A DNA stretch of 64,000 nt from positions 8,060,001-8,124,000 of the forward strand of contig NC_079517.1 of assembly GCF_000801105.2 (NCBI RefSeq). Reading direction: 5' to 3'. This stretch comes from Raphanus sativus. Taxonomy: Eukaryota; Streptophyta; Magnoliopsida; Brassicales; Brassicaceae. Made by a program: the position numbers and the translations under genes. The notes beneath the pieces were generated by a model that worked only from the letters and a program-made list of their open reading frames with translations, had not been told where the DNA came from and ran no database searches. Below, piece after piece: positions 11,613 through 21,755 of this stretch. Every line of letters starts with the position of its first letter. The stretch's first letter is position 1.

Positions 11613-12107
11613 CTAAATCATCTTCTTCTTTTTTTGATAAAATGTAAATTTATACCAAAAAAACGTTTTACAACATGTCGGCGAAACTAAAAAGTTATAA
11701 AAGACCCAAAAAGTGGAAAAAGCCTAATGTTAACTCGATGGAAGCATGTTGCTTCAGACTCAGAAGATTTTACTCAAATCTAAACCAGATGGAAAGGATT
11801 GATCGGTACTTTTTCCTGTCCCTTCGAGCAAGCGCAATGTCTCTAACACAACGATCAAGTTGTTTGAAAACAGCAGAATGGGGTTGGGGATTCCCAGAGT
11901 TCAGTCTTGAATTTCTTTCCCTCCATATGAGATAAATAGCAGTCTGGGCTGCTATTTCTTGTTGCACGTGTGTTTTTGTTGCTTCTATTTTAATTTCTCT
12001 ATCTTGTATTCTGAAACGATGTCCCCTTAGGGAAGGGATAGAACAAAAGATGAATAAAGGTATGTTTAAAAAAAAAAAAAAAATAGCAGCCTGGGCTAAA
12101 TCATCTT
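11613..12107 (-). mobile_element. 5'-truncated LINE fragment with 12-bp flanking repeat, itself interrupted
   Basis: CTAAATCATCTT at 11613-11624 and 12096-12107 flank a minus-strand LINE tail. A T-rich run at 11627-11635 is its poly(A) on the minus strand, and the reading AIYLIWRERN (about 11900-11945) is the typical end of the LINE zinc-binding RVT region. A second retroposon sits inside it (see 11934-12097). The fragment retains under 350 bp of LINE and cannot be active. The outer duplication overlaps the last two bases of the inner one, so the two boundaries are not independent. Confidence 0.6.
11934..12097 (+). mobile_element. Nested 130-bp retroposon tail with 17-bp direct repeats
   Basis: AAATAGCAGTCTGGGCT (11934-11950) and AAATAGCAGCCTGGGCT (12081-12097) differ at one position. 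Between them lie 130 bp ending in about fourteen A, including GATGTCCCCTTAGGGAAGGG, which looks like the 3' untranslated end of a different LINE. The insertion is plus-strand, opposite to its host fragment. Confidence 0.65.
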
Positions 12108-12281
12108 TTACCCTGACAAAAGAATTGCTGCTTCATTAACTCTTAACATATCTCTCAATGATTACTCCATATATGCAAAATCATTGGAAAGAGATTATAA
12201 ACGTTACCATTGAATTGGAGGAAACTAAACCAAGCATTCTAGGCATGGGCCTCAGCACGAACCATTTCCATGCTGAACTGA
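12108..12281. other. Unassigned sequence between LINE fragments
   Basis: No LINE motifs could be read here on either strand, which supports 12,107 as the outer edge of the preceding insertion. Confidence 0.35.
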
Positions 12282-12282
12282 T

Positions 12283-12325
<43 letters not shown>
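12282..12325. repeat. (TA)n microsatellite
   Basis: About 44 bp of nearly pure TA dinucleotides, interrupted by single AAT steps. Confidence 0.85.
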
Positions 12326-12327
<2 letters not shown>

Positions 12328-12329
<2 letters not shown>

Positions 12330-12426
12330 ACAACAAACAACACTCAACAGAAAGATCCTCCCCTAAGCAGTTGATAAGAACAATAACAACAAACAACACT
12401 CAACAGAAAGATCCTCCCCTAAGCAG
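12328..12426. repeat. 43-bp direct duplication
   Basis: The segment beginning TAACAACAAACAACACTC and ending CCCCTAAGCAG is present at 12328-12370 and 12384-12426 with no mismatch, separated by 13 bp. It lies directly beside a TA microsatellite. A recent local duplication is the simplest reading. Confidence 0.85.
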
Positions 12427-12599
12427 CTGCATTCAGAGACTCAACAAAGATTTCAAACTTTGAGTCCCTCCTTATCCAAGCAATGTAAGTTTAAGAATAT
12501 AAACCCTTCAACATCATTAATGTCTTTACTTATTCAACAATCTAGGGTTTTCGAAACCCTAAAGCTGAGAAGCTTTGAGAATCGAAATCTCAGGCTCGG

Positions 12600-13838
12600 C
12601 ATGTAAAGGGTCAACAGAGTGAACAAACTTCGCCGAACTATTCAATGCCGAGGAAGAAAACGAATAAGAAGGAGTAAAACAGGAGCAGAAGATATTTACA
12701 TTTGGCATAGGCTTCCATCAGGAGTATACTCTACTCGCTCAGGCTACAACACGGCTTCTACCGCAAGTGCGCCACCCTCGACTCAGTTACCAGCTCACCT
12801 GCGAAACCCCATGGAGTTTGACTGGTTAAAAGACATCTGGACTACCAAGACATCACCAAAGCTAAAAGTTTTTCTTTGGTCCATCACACAGGGAGCGTTA
12901 CCAATAGGAGAAAGTCTACAGAAGCGTGGGATTCTTACCAATGTCTCTTGCCCCCATTGCAAAGGAATTGAAACGACAATGCATCTCTTCTTCAACTGTC
13001 CCTTCGCGAAGCAAGTGTGGAGCCAAATCCCTTTATTCAACCCAGTTCACCTAGCTGAGGATTTGGACTTCAAGACAGCACTGGTGAGGCTGAGATTAAG
13101 CATATGCCTCCCTCCAACTGGCCTCAAGATTCCCATCATCTCTTGGGTTTGTTGGTCACTATGGCTTGCAAGAAACAAACTTATCTTCGAGCAGTTTCAT
13201 CAATCAGCTGCTGAAGTAGCCACAAGAAGCATAACCGCCGCAAGAGAATGGGATCAGGCTCAACCTCTCTCAAGGAAATCCAAGCAAGGCCTACCAATCG
13301 CAACTTCCCAGGAACGCCGAGCCAATACCCTATCGATCACCTCCACTCCAATCTTCTGCAAGACTGACGCAGCCTGGAACTCATCAACACGAAAGGCAGG
13401 AATCGCTTGCGTATTACACCGGCCCGACTCTCCATCTCCCGAATCGTTTTCCCTGCAGATCGACAACGTCGCATCCCCGCTCATGGCAGAAGCCCTTGCT
13501 CTGCTCCAGGGTATCGAGAAGGCAATCAAATCGGAGATTACAAGCATAACTTTCCTCTCCGACTGCTCAACGCTCATCAGAGCAATCAACGGCAAGGCTC
13601 CGATGAAGGAGATCTACGGCGTTCTCACTGATATCGCCTCCCTCTCCTCCGCCTTTGCATGTATCTCTTTCAAACACATCTCCCGTTCTCAGAACGAAGA
13701 TGCTGACTCTCTAGCGAAATGGGCCCTTAAGGCCGACTCCTCTTCTGTTTCATCTTTTGATTTTTCTGTATTGGGCCGTTGGGCCTAGAACCTTTGCTTC
13801 TCCTTCAATTAAAAATCGCAGTTGTTCAAAAAAAAAAG
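12600..13838 (+). mobile_element. 5'-truncated LINE: zinc-binding RVT and RNase H domains with long open frame
   Basis: An open frame from 12619 to 13788 encodes the C-terminal part of an L1-type LINE polyprotein. It contains GAEDIYIW and SGVYSTRSGYN, WTTKTSPKLKVFLW, the zinc-binding pattern CPHC-x6-TTMHLFFNCP (12950-13000), WLARNKLIF, and an RNase H with KTDAAW (13360), SPLMAEALAL (13480), SDCSTLIRAI (13560) and RSQNEDADSLAKWAL (13690-13730). The 3' end is GTTGTTC plus an A10 run at 13829-13838. The first ~45 bases are frameshifted relative to the family (an ELFNAEEEN-like reading is in another frame near 12635-12665). The 5' boundary and target duplication were not found. Family as the copies at 26.2, 33.4 and 45.6 kb. 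Confidence 0.88.
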
Positions 13839-15105
13839 GTTTGGTCCAAGCCTTGGCGACAACTACAGGGCTCTTCATCAACCAAACATGTCGATCGGAT
13901 TTTTCCAAATCAAGTTCAAGAACGTTACTTCGATCGTCTTACATAGTCTAACTCAGATAACTTTCTCTCTTCTTAAAATCAAATCTCTGGGTTAGACTAT
14001 GTAAGCGAATTGGACTAAGCCCATGTGTCCAGAAAACCAGTTTGAATGGCCCATTTTCTAATTGCAAAAGCCTTTTTCCTGGATGTGCTTTTCATAACCA
14101 ACCAAGCATACACTTGAATCACGATTCGTTATTGCAAGTTGCACCTAATGAAGGCTACCGAAGAGGCGAAGAACTAGCAAAGTGGTATAGCATGTAAGCA
14201 AGCCTACACAAATATAAAGGGAATGAACGACTAACTGACTTAGTGGGTCAAATTTTATATTACCTAATATACATTTTTGAAGTCACATGTTCAAGTTATA
14301 AAAAAAATTATATTCTTGGAAGAAAAATACAAAACTATGTGTCGTTTTAGATGAATGTATAGATCTATGGACCTAAAAATGTTACGTAAAACTCACCAAA
14401 ATCAGATAATATGAACACCAGTGATTCTTGAGACCCTAACAAAATTATGGATCAAACGCAGCAGCTAATTTTACTTGCTCTTTCTCATGTTATCGATCAT
14501 GCCACTTTTCTTTTATATATTCGTATTTCCATTTGGGTAAGTGTAACGCCTTTGGTTGTGATGGCTATGCATTCGAGTTAGTGAAGCTAATGTGATGTAT
14601 TAAGTATCTTTGAGTAACATTAAAATTATAATTCGTTCATTTTTAGGACTACGTTTACAATAATTGATCTGTAACATTTAACATGCATTGATGTATCGTG
14701 TATTTAAATCGATACAAACACATTGTCTGGACCACGGCTGTGCTAATAAAGACACCGAGATTAGAAATAGATGCCGTTTATAGGACAAACGACAAACGTA
14801 AAACAAGTAATTATCCTTTAAGAATTTAACTAAATCCAAGAGAAACCCTAACCACAACTTTCACTCAGATACAGTGGGGGACCAATCTCTCTTTTAACGA
14901 ACTTTTTTTTAGTTGTCTTTCATTTGGTTTATATATCTACATTGAAAAAAATTTCCAACCAATAACATGATTCATCTAAGTTTTAGTATTGACTTCAAAT
15001 TCTGAACTGAAAATACACATGTTTTTTATATCACACGGCGTGTAAAAGGGAATTTTTACTTGTATTTTTATCATGCAATAGCCATACACTATATATATAA
15101 TCTAA
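13839..15105. other. Intergenic DNA, nothing identified
   Basis: No gene, RNA or flanked element could be supported. GGTTAGACTATGTA near 13990 faces TACATAGTCTAAC near 13940, a short inverted pair of about 13 bp of unknown meaning. Confidence 0.4.
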
Positions 15106-15107
15106 TA

Positions 15108-15770
15108 ATCGTACGGGCCTCGAGTGAGATTCGGATTCGGGGTTTGTTGGGTCCAAATCTTTCAGATCTTAGATATTAAAATTCAATAGGGTAATTAAAA
15201 TTTGTCAATTCGGGTTCAGTTCGGGTCTTGTTGAATCAGATTAGTTCGGATCTAGATAGTTAGATCCAATAAAATAATTAGAATTTTTAGGTTCGAGTTC
15301 GATTCGGTTCCGGATCGAATTCGGTTCAAGCCTTGTCTGGTCTAACCCAAAAAATACTCAAAACATACAAAAGTATCTTAATTACCCCCAAAATATCTGA
15401 ATTTTACCTAAAATCTAACCCAAATACACGAAAATAGCCGAACTTTTATCCGATTATCTGAATTATATTTTTGAAAATCTATTTTTTTCTCCAACATCCG
15501 AAAACATACCCGAAAACCCAAATCTGAAACTTAAAGAATACCCAAAATACCAAAAATATATTGAAACACTTATATGTACCTAATATATATTAGAAGTTTT
15601 GGATATTTCGGATATCCTACCGGGTCTCGAATTTGGATCGGGTCTAAGATTCGCGTGTCCTCTATAACAAAACTTAATAGGGTAAAATGATCGGTTAGAC
15701 CTACCCGAACAAGGATTTTTCGGGTCAATTTCGGTTTGGGTTTTCGGTCCGGATAACAGGCCTAACGGTT
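15108..15770. repeat. Dispersed repeat with GGGCCT / AGGCCT ends
   Basis: Starts near TACGGGCCTCGAG and ends near CAGGCCTAACGG, with many variants of GGTTCGG and CCGAATT inside. Similar GGTTCGG-rich segments occur at 34854-35516. The inverted ends are weak and no target duplication was confirmed. A hAT- or other MITE-type non-autonomous element is likely. Confidence 0.4.
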
Positions 15771-17236
15771 CCTATAACTAGGAAGGTAGAGATTTACACT
15801 GAACGAGTGAAAATATTATACTATAAGGTAAATAAGTACAAGTGAGATATCGTTTTCTAACAGCTACAACATGATATTTGCTTATATTCATCGTTGGTTT
15901 TAAGGAGGTGAGAGAAGTGAAATGAACAAAAGAATTTGTTTCTTACGTGTAGATGCCAAATGGGCCTTAAATTGTTTTTATCCATATACGAATTTTGCTC
16001 ACATGATCACTATTTGATATAAACGAGTGGATGGTTTCTATGATTTATGAAAAGGGGATTGAGATAAAAGAAAGTAGGTGTCCTATCAATCATAATCGAG
16101 TTAGGTATATGCTTAACAGAAGTTGAAAATGCATTTCAAATCTTTGTTGGATACTAGTCTCTCACCTTGACCATAGACTTCACAATATTTACAGTGATAT
16201 GATGTGCCGAGTCTTTGGACACTTCTTGCTTCCTGACCCATTAGTTTCCCTTTTCAATAAAATTAATTAACAAGTTACTCGCTACTTTCAAACTTAACCT
16301 AACGTTAATTGGTAATTAATGATGATGCCTAACATTTGACCTGTGAGGAAAGTATACTTACCATCGGAACCACATGTGCCTCATCAATACATAATACTAT
16401 AAAGGAAAAATGATCGCTATAAAACTTCATGTAGTTAGCAATCGTTTTTCATACTATAAAAGAAATCCAAAAATTAATTAAGAAATTTATGGCTAGAGAA
16501 GCTAATCCCAAAAGGAAAGCCATGGATAATAACTACGAGCCTGTAGAGAAGTGAGGCTGATTAAGCAAAGTATCAGAGGGGATGATCGTGATTTATTGAA
16601 CAGTTACAGTTATTTGAAATTAATATATTTTTAAAACGAAACAAAATAAATTTGATCGAGAGAGATTAAAAGAAGAGATCACATGTCATGACTCAGACAC
16701 TGTACAGTTTTTAGTAACTTCCATCTTCTCCTCTGTCAATTTAACCTGTCCTAAATCAAGCAATCTATACACAAGTACTAGCTAATCATTATTGTCAATG
16801 TTTTGGCAAAAAATTATTGTTAATAATTTAGTATCAGTTCACGCATACATACTGTCATATTAAATATCATTTTACTAGGATAAAGAAACCAATTTATACG
16901 TCATCTATATGTCATTATGTATCAATATCAGTCATATAGATGCGTATATAAAACTATTGATCAAAAAAAAATTGATCAAAAAAAAAGATGTGTTTATAAA
17001 ACTACAAACTGTAAGGGAAAAATAGTTACCAGATGAGAGGATAATTTGGTATAAAAAATACCCTTGTATTATTATCCGTTCACATTCATCTAGCTACGCC
17101 GATTAACAAATCACATGTTCCGTAGACTCGCAATTAATTGACATTCTCGAAATATTTAACCTTACCGTCCTATGTTGTTAGATAGGGGTTGAATCTACTG
17201 GAATGACACGATATACATGTGAAGCTAATTCAACTA
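15771..17236. other. Intergenic DNA apart from one micro-insertion
   Basis: AT-rich. A short reading frame from ATG 16489 (MAREANPKRKAMDNN...) ends after about 20 codons and matches nothing recognised. A micro-insertion lies at 16938-17003. Confidence 0.4.
16938..17003 (+). mobile_element. Tail-only micro-insertion with 18-bp imperfect repeats
   Basis: AGATGCGTATATAAAACT (16938-16955) and AGATGTGTTTATAAAACT (16986-17003) agree at 16 of 18 positions. They flank two tandem copies of ATTGATC plus poly(A). Duplicated tails can arise when reverse transcriptase restarts on the same tail. Confidence 0.45.
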
Positions 17237-17791
17237 TTAGAGCATCTTTAATGGGATAAGTAGGGAGATATAGCTTAGATGTGAAAAATTAATAAAATAA
17301 TATAAAATGTGAAGTTTAGTAATAATTAGTAGTGGGATAAATAGTAAAATATAGAACTTGTATCTTAATAATTATATAATTTAATAATGTTAAAACATAT
17401 AATAATTTTTAAAACATTAAAATAATTTTTAAATTGAAAACATAAAAAAGTAATACTAAATTTTATTTGAAAATAAAAAGATACCCAATATACAATTTCA
17501 AATTATTATGAAAAAGAAAATGAAAGATAGAAATGAAAAACATAAAAAGAAACATACATATTAATTAAAGTACACAAACATTTTATTTAATGAACCGAAC
17601 AGGGAAGTTGTAGAAAAGTTGGCATGTTTGATGTTTTGGGTATTGGGTAATTAAGCCACGTCACCTTAAAAACTATCCCAAAACACTTTTTGCATAACAA
17701 CCCAAAAACACAACTCTGATCAATTTTTTCTTTTTTTCCTTTTATTATATTCCTTCTTATGTGTTCAAATACTGCAATAAAGATGTTCTTA
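17237..17791. mobile_element. PIF/Harbinger (Tourist-like) MITE with TTA target duplication
   Basis: TTA at 17237-17239 and 17789-17791 flank a 549-bp element. Its left end GAGCATCTTTAATGGG matches the inverted right end (reverse complement GAACATCTTTATTGCAG). A 3-bp TTA duplication with a GAGCATC-type end fits the Harbinger group. The interior is very AT-rich with no ORF, so the element is non-autonomous. Confidence 0.65.
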
Positions 17792-17950
17792 GACTAAAAC
17801 CAGAGAAAAATATAAATAAACTAGATTAAACTTGTACAAAAGTAGATTTGAAGTTAATGCAGGAATTTGATTTAAAGTCCACTACAAAAAAAGAAGTGAA
17901 TTACATCACTTAAATTGTATCACAACAATAAATGATATTACTTTACATTA

Positions 17951-19254
17951 CTTATTTGCAGGGAAAATCGCATAAAAAACCCTCAAAGTGTCACTTACTA
18001 GCACTTTAAACCTTGAAGTTTTTTCACTAACACTTTTAACCTTCAAAGTGACTTTTGTATCATAAAAAACTCTCAAACCAAAAGGTTGACCTGTTTAGCA
18101 GGTAATTTTTCAAAAATAATTATTTAATCAATAAAATTCACAAAAATCAAAACATAATAAAAAATAAATTTAAATTTTATAAAATTAAACAATTTTCTGA
18201 AATTTTAACAAAATAAAAATAACTAAAATTTAATAATAAATAAGATTAAATTTAAATAGAGAATAACTAAATAAAAAGTTCAATTTAAAAAAAATAGAAA
18301 ATTCAAATTCAAAATAGTTTTTTTTTAATTATAATATTTTTTCCAAAACATATCATATCATCACTAGTGACAATGATGGTTTCTGATTTTTATTTAATTT
18401 ATGAGCTTTTATTAAATTTTATTGTTTTTGTTTAATTTTCTGATATTTTTTTGTTTATTTTACTTATTAAATAATATTATTTAAATATTATTTAATTAGT
18501 AAAATAATCAAAAATTAAATAAAAATCAGAAAATTAAACAAAAATCATAAAATTCAATAAAACTCATAAATTAAATAAAAATCATAAAACTAGAAAATTA
18601 ATCAGAAATTAATTAATATTTAGAAAATTAAAATTCAAAAATAATGATATCAAATTAAAACAGAAAAATAAAAAATTCATATATTTCAAAAAAATGAAAA
18701 TTCAAAAGTTTTAAAAAAAAAATTCTGTCATTTTCAACGATGATGTTGGAAACTATCATTGGAGATATGACAATTATCGTCATTATTAATGGTTATGTGA
18801 GAAACCATCATCGTCACTAGTGAATTTTGAATTTTGAATTTTTTCTTTTCCATTTTTTTAAAAAATTGTTAACTTTTTATTTAGTTTTTCTCTATTTAAA
18901 TTTAATCTTACTTATTATTAATTTTTAGTTATTTTTATTTTATTAGAAAATTATTTAATTTCAAAAATATTTATTTAATTTTGTAATTTTTTTTTCATTT
19001 TTGTAACTTTTATTAAAAGTTTCAATTTTTACTTATTTTTGGATTTTTTTTATTTATTTTATTTTATTTTTTATTAGTTAAATAATTATTTTTGAAAAAT
19101 TACCTGCTGAACCGGTCAACTTTTTGCTTTGGAGGTTTTTTATGATACAAATGTCACTTTGAAGGTTAAAAGTGTTAGTGAATAATCTTCAAAGTTTAAA
19201 GTGTTAGTAAGTGACACTTTGAGGTTTTTTTATGCGATTTTCCCCTTATTTGCA
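17951..19254. mobile_element. Nested foldback Mutator-like element, 1,284 bp, perfect 10-bp target duplication
   Basis: CTTATTTGCA at 17951-17960 and 19245-19254 flank an element beginning GGGAAAATCGCATAAAAAA and ending with its inverse. The arms are long: the first ~170 bp (through GGTTGACC and GCAGGTAATTTTTC, about 18105) are mirrored at 19080-19244. The core is itself palindromic, with a secondary centre near 18485 (AATAATATTATTTAAATATT) and a facing pair GATGATGGTTTCT / AGAAACCATCATC around 18370 and 18800. No protein is encoded. A 10-bp duplication with long inverted arms is characteristic of Mutator-like foldback elements. Confidence 0.85.
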
Positions 19255-20030
19255 AGTGAAACCAATATATTTAATTTAAAATCAATTATAATGATTGATG
19301 TCAATATTAATTAATTTGACATCAATTCAGTAAAAATGATGCTATTTATATTAATTTGTATCATTTATATAAAACTGATATTATTTTATAAACTTATATC
19401 AATTAGATAATTGATGCATTTGTATTGTTAGTTAGTATCATTTATTTAAATGATATAAATATTACATCAATAAAAATTGATGCTAATAAAAATTATATAA
19501 CCATATTTTTAATTTACATCAATTTAATAAGAGTGATGTTATATTATCTGAGTTTACATCAAAAAGAGTTTACATCAAAAACAGTTATCTATTATTTATT
19601 TACTTTACATCGTTAAAAATTGTTTAAATTTCAAATAAAACAAAAATATGAGAAGTGGTTACGATTTTTTTGATTTACGTTTTTCTTTGTGCCTTTAATC
19701 TAATTAATCTTAATTTTTGTAACTGTTTTGCTTATAAAAAGTTTTTTTTTCATCTCACAAAGCATTTTTTTCTCTCGCATTCCCGTTCATCCTTATGCTT
19801 TTTTTTTCAGTTCATCTCCCTCTCTAACAAATCATCTTATGCTTTCTTCTCAGTTCATCTCCCTCTATTTCTTATATGTCAAAATCTTCTATAGAAATAT
19901 TGAATGATGATGATGATTTTTGGGCTCAATACTAAATGACCCAGAAATAGTCACACGTCTTCTTCTTCGTTTCGCATTAGACACCCACTCAGTCTCTACT
20001 ACTCATGTACAAATCTCTTTTTATCTTCAA

Positions 20031-20075
20031 TATCTTTCTCGATCTTTTTTTTTTGTAAACTATCTTTCTCGATCT
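20031..20075 (-). mobile_element. Tail-only micro-insertion with perfect 15-bp direct repeats
   Basis: TATCTTTCTCGATCT at 20031-20045 and 20061-20075 flank only 15 bases, poly(T) then GTAAAC; on the minus strand this is GTTTAC plus poly(A). It lies inside the CACTA element and so is younger than that element's formation. Confidence 0.6.
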
Positions 20076-20807
20076 ATGATTTCAAATTATTAATTTTTTT
20101 GGTTTACTCGTGATTCTAACTAGATTTTCTGATATTTTTTGGAGCAGTTATCAGTTTATAAAGATCATCAACAAGAAATCATACAGTGAAGGAGAAGAAA
20201 ATCTTAATTGAAGAATTCTTATGGCTAGTTCTGTTTAACTATTTTACAATCTTTTTCATGTTGACTTCATTTTTCATGTTTTGTAGGCTTTCATTTGTAT
20301 TTGTTAATTGTTCTTCCTGCTTGTTGTATCTTCAACGAAATAATAAATAATTGATAAATAATTTTTTAGAAATTTATTTATTGACATCGATTGATATTTG
20401 TTTCACATCAATATGCACAAATAATATTGATATTTTAAATTATAATGGTAATTGGTATTATTATTAAAATAATTTTAAATAATTAATATTGTTTTTATTC
20501 CAGTTATCAATAAATGATATAAATAATTCAAATCGGTTATTATAACTGATGTTAATACAGGCATCATTTTGAACAGCTGATGTAAATCTTAGCATCACTC
20601 TTTATAATTGATATATGTTAACATCGTTTATAATAATTGATGAAAATATTATATATATTTTACATCAGTTATTAATAAAATGATATAAATTATTTGCATC
20701 ACCACTTTCAGAGTCATTTATTTAAATGATGTAAAGGTTTTTTACATCATTTATAACTAATGCAAATATATAAAATAAATGATGTTAACCAACCTTTTTT
20801 TGTAGTG

Positions 20808-20851
20808 GTCGCCCAGTTTTTTTTTTTTTTGTGAAAGTCGCCCAGTTTTTT
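20808..20851 (-). mobile_element. Tail-only micro-insertion with perfect 15-bp direct repeats, at the CACTA border
   Basis: GTCGCCCAGTTTTTT at 20808-20822 and 20837-20851 flank poly(T) followed by GTGAAA; on the minus strand the tail is TTTCAC plus poly(A). The first copy begins exactly at the CACTA target duplication GTC. Because T runs belong to both repeat and tail, the boundary is uncertain by several bases. Confidence 0.5.
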
Positions 20852-20980
20852 AACTGATTTTTTATTTCATCTTTCCCAGATGTCAGATATATTCCAATTT
20901 AGAATTCCATTGGATAATAAAAAAGTTGTTTTAAAGTATTCTAATACTATGTTTTTTTAAATCTTTGATCAATGAAACAC

Positions 20981-21205
20981 GAAACCTAGTTAACTTAACC
21001 AGGGCTTTTAGCTCAGTTGGTAAAGGGTTCACAGCTGTGAGTTCCGCCACCTGGGTTTGAATCCCGGCCACTGGGGAATTAACATTTCGGCATCGCCAGG
21101 GACAGAGGACCGACATGTGACAACACATGACTAGTTTGGACCACTTCGGTGGGGCCAGGATACCTCTGTATAAAAAAAAAAAAAAAAAAAGAAACCTAGT
21201 TAACT
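20981..21205 (+). mobile_element. tRNA-derived SINE with perfect 15-bp target duplication
   Basis: GAAACCTAGTTAACT at 20981-20995 and 21191-21205 flank a ~195-bp element. Its head is tRNA-like: a box A (TAGCTCAGTTGG, 21008-21019) and a box B (GGGTTTGAATCCC, about 21053-21065), which together form an internal RNA polymerase III promoter. A tRNA-unrelated body (AGGACCGACATGTG, TGGTGGGGCCAGG-like) follows, then a poly(A) tail of about 18 to 21190. This is the layout of Brassicaceae SINEs. It encodes no protein and would rely on LINE reverse transcriptase. The intact boxes and unmutated duplication suggest a recent insertion. Confidence 0.92.
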
Positions 21206-21755
21206 CACGTTTGGAACCAGCAAGCAAACGGATAAACGGGGGAAAAAAGCAGCTTCGAGCTCAACACCAACCAGAAAGCTAATTCAATATCAAACCCACA
21301 AATATTGTTATTTATTAGTTTCTGATTTGACCTTTACTTAAAAAGTACTATATATATCGTACACCAATTAAAAAGAGAGATAATCAAATAATACATAGAA
21401 AGTCCAACTAAGCGACATTGAAATTGACAGAAAGAGATCGATACTGCGCAATGAACCAAAAAGAGTTGTACTAGAGACGGTTTCATGTAAGAATAATCGC
21501 AAGAGGAAACCAAACAATAAAATAAATATCAAAAATTAAAACTGAAAAATGAATTTACTCTCATTAATGTTCTTAAAAAGGCGTACGCGCGCGTATGATG
21601 TGCTTGTTAATCGTCACTAAGTACCAACCTAGCTAAGGGAGTTTTATCAAGTTGCACGAAGTTTCAAAAAGGCAAAGATGAATACAACAACAACAACAAC
21701 AAAGAAAGGCCTCTTATTATTATAACGTTGTAAAGTTGAAATAATATTCAATATT
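21206..21755. other. 3' flank of the SRS gene
   Basis: The part nearest 21755 (with a CAACAACAACAACAA run near 21690) probably holds the 3' UTR of the minus-strand SRS gene. No other feature is supported. Confidence 0.4.

Larger units (their letters stand above)
17877..20810. mobile_element. Non-autonomous CACTA (En/Spm) element, 2,928 bp, GTC target duplication
   Basis: The element runs from CACTACAAAAAAA at 17880 to the inverted TTTTTTTGTAGTG ending at 20807, with GTC at 17877-17879 and 20808-20810 as the 3-bp duplication typical of CACTA transposons. Subterminal DNA on both sides is packed with variants of TGATGTAAA/TTTACATCA and ATCATTTATA, the kind of reiterated motif that CACTA transposases bind. 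No transposase domain is readable, so it depends on another element. It contains a foldback element (17961-19244) and a micro-insertion (20031-20075). Confidence 0.85.

Noticed and set aside
13930..14010. Inverted pair around TTAGACTATGTA as transposon ends
   Set aside because: Only about 13 bp and ~40 bp apart, with no duplication; too little to call an element.
19425..19894. Short frames inside the CACTA element
   Set aside because: Low-complexity Phe/Leu/Ile/Asn-rich sequence with no transposase motif.
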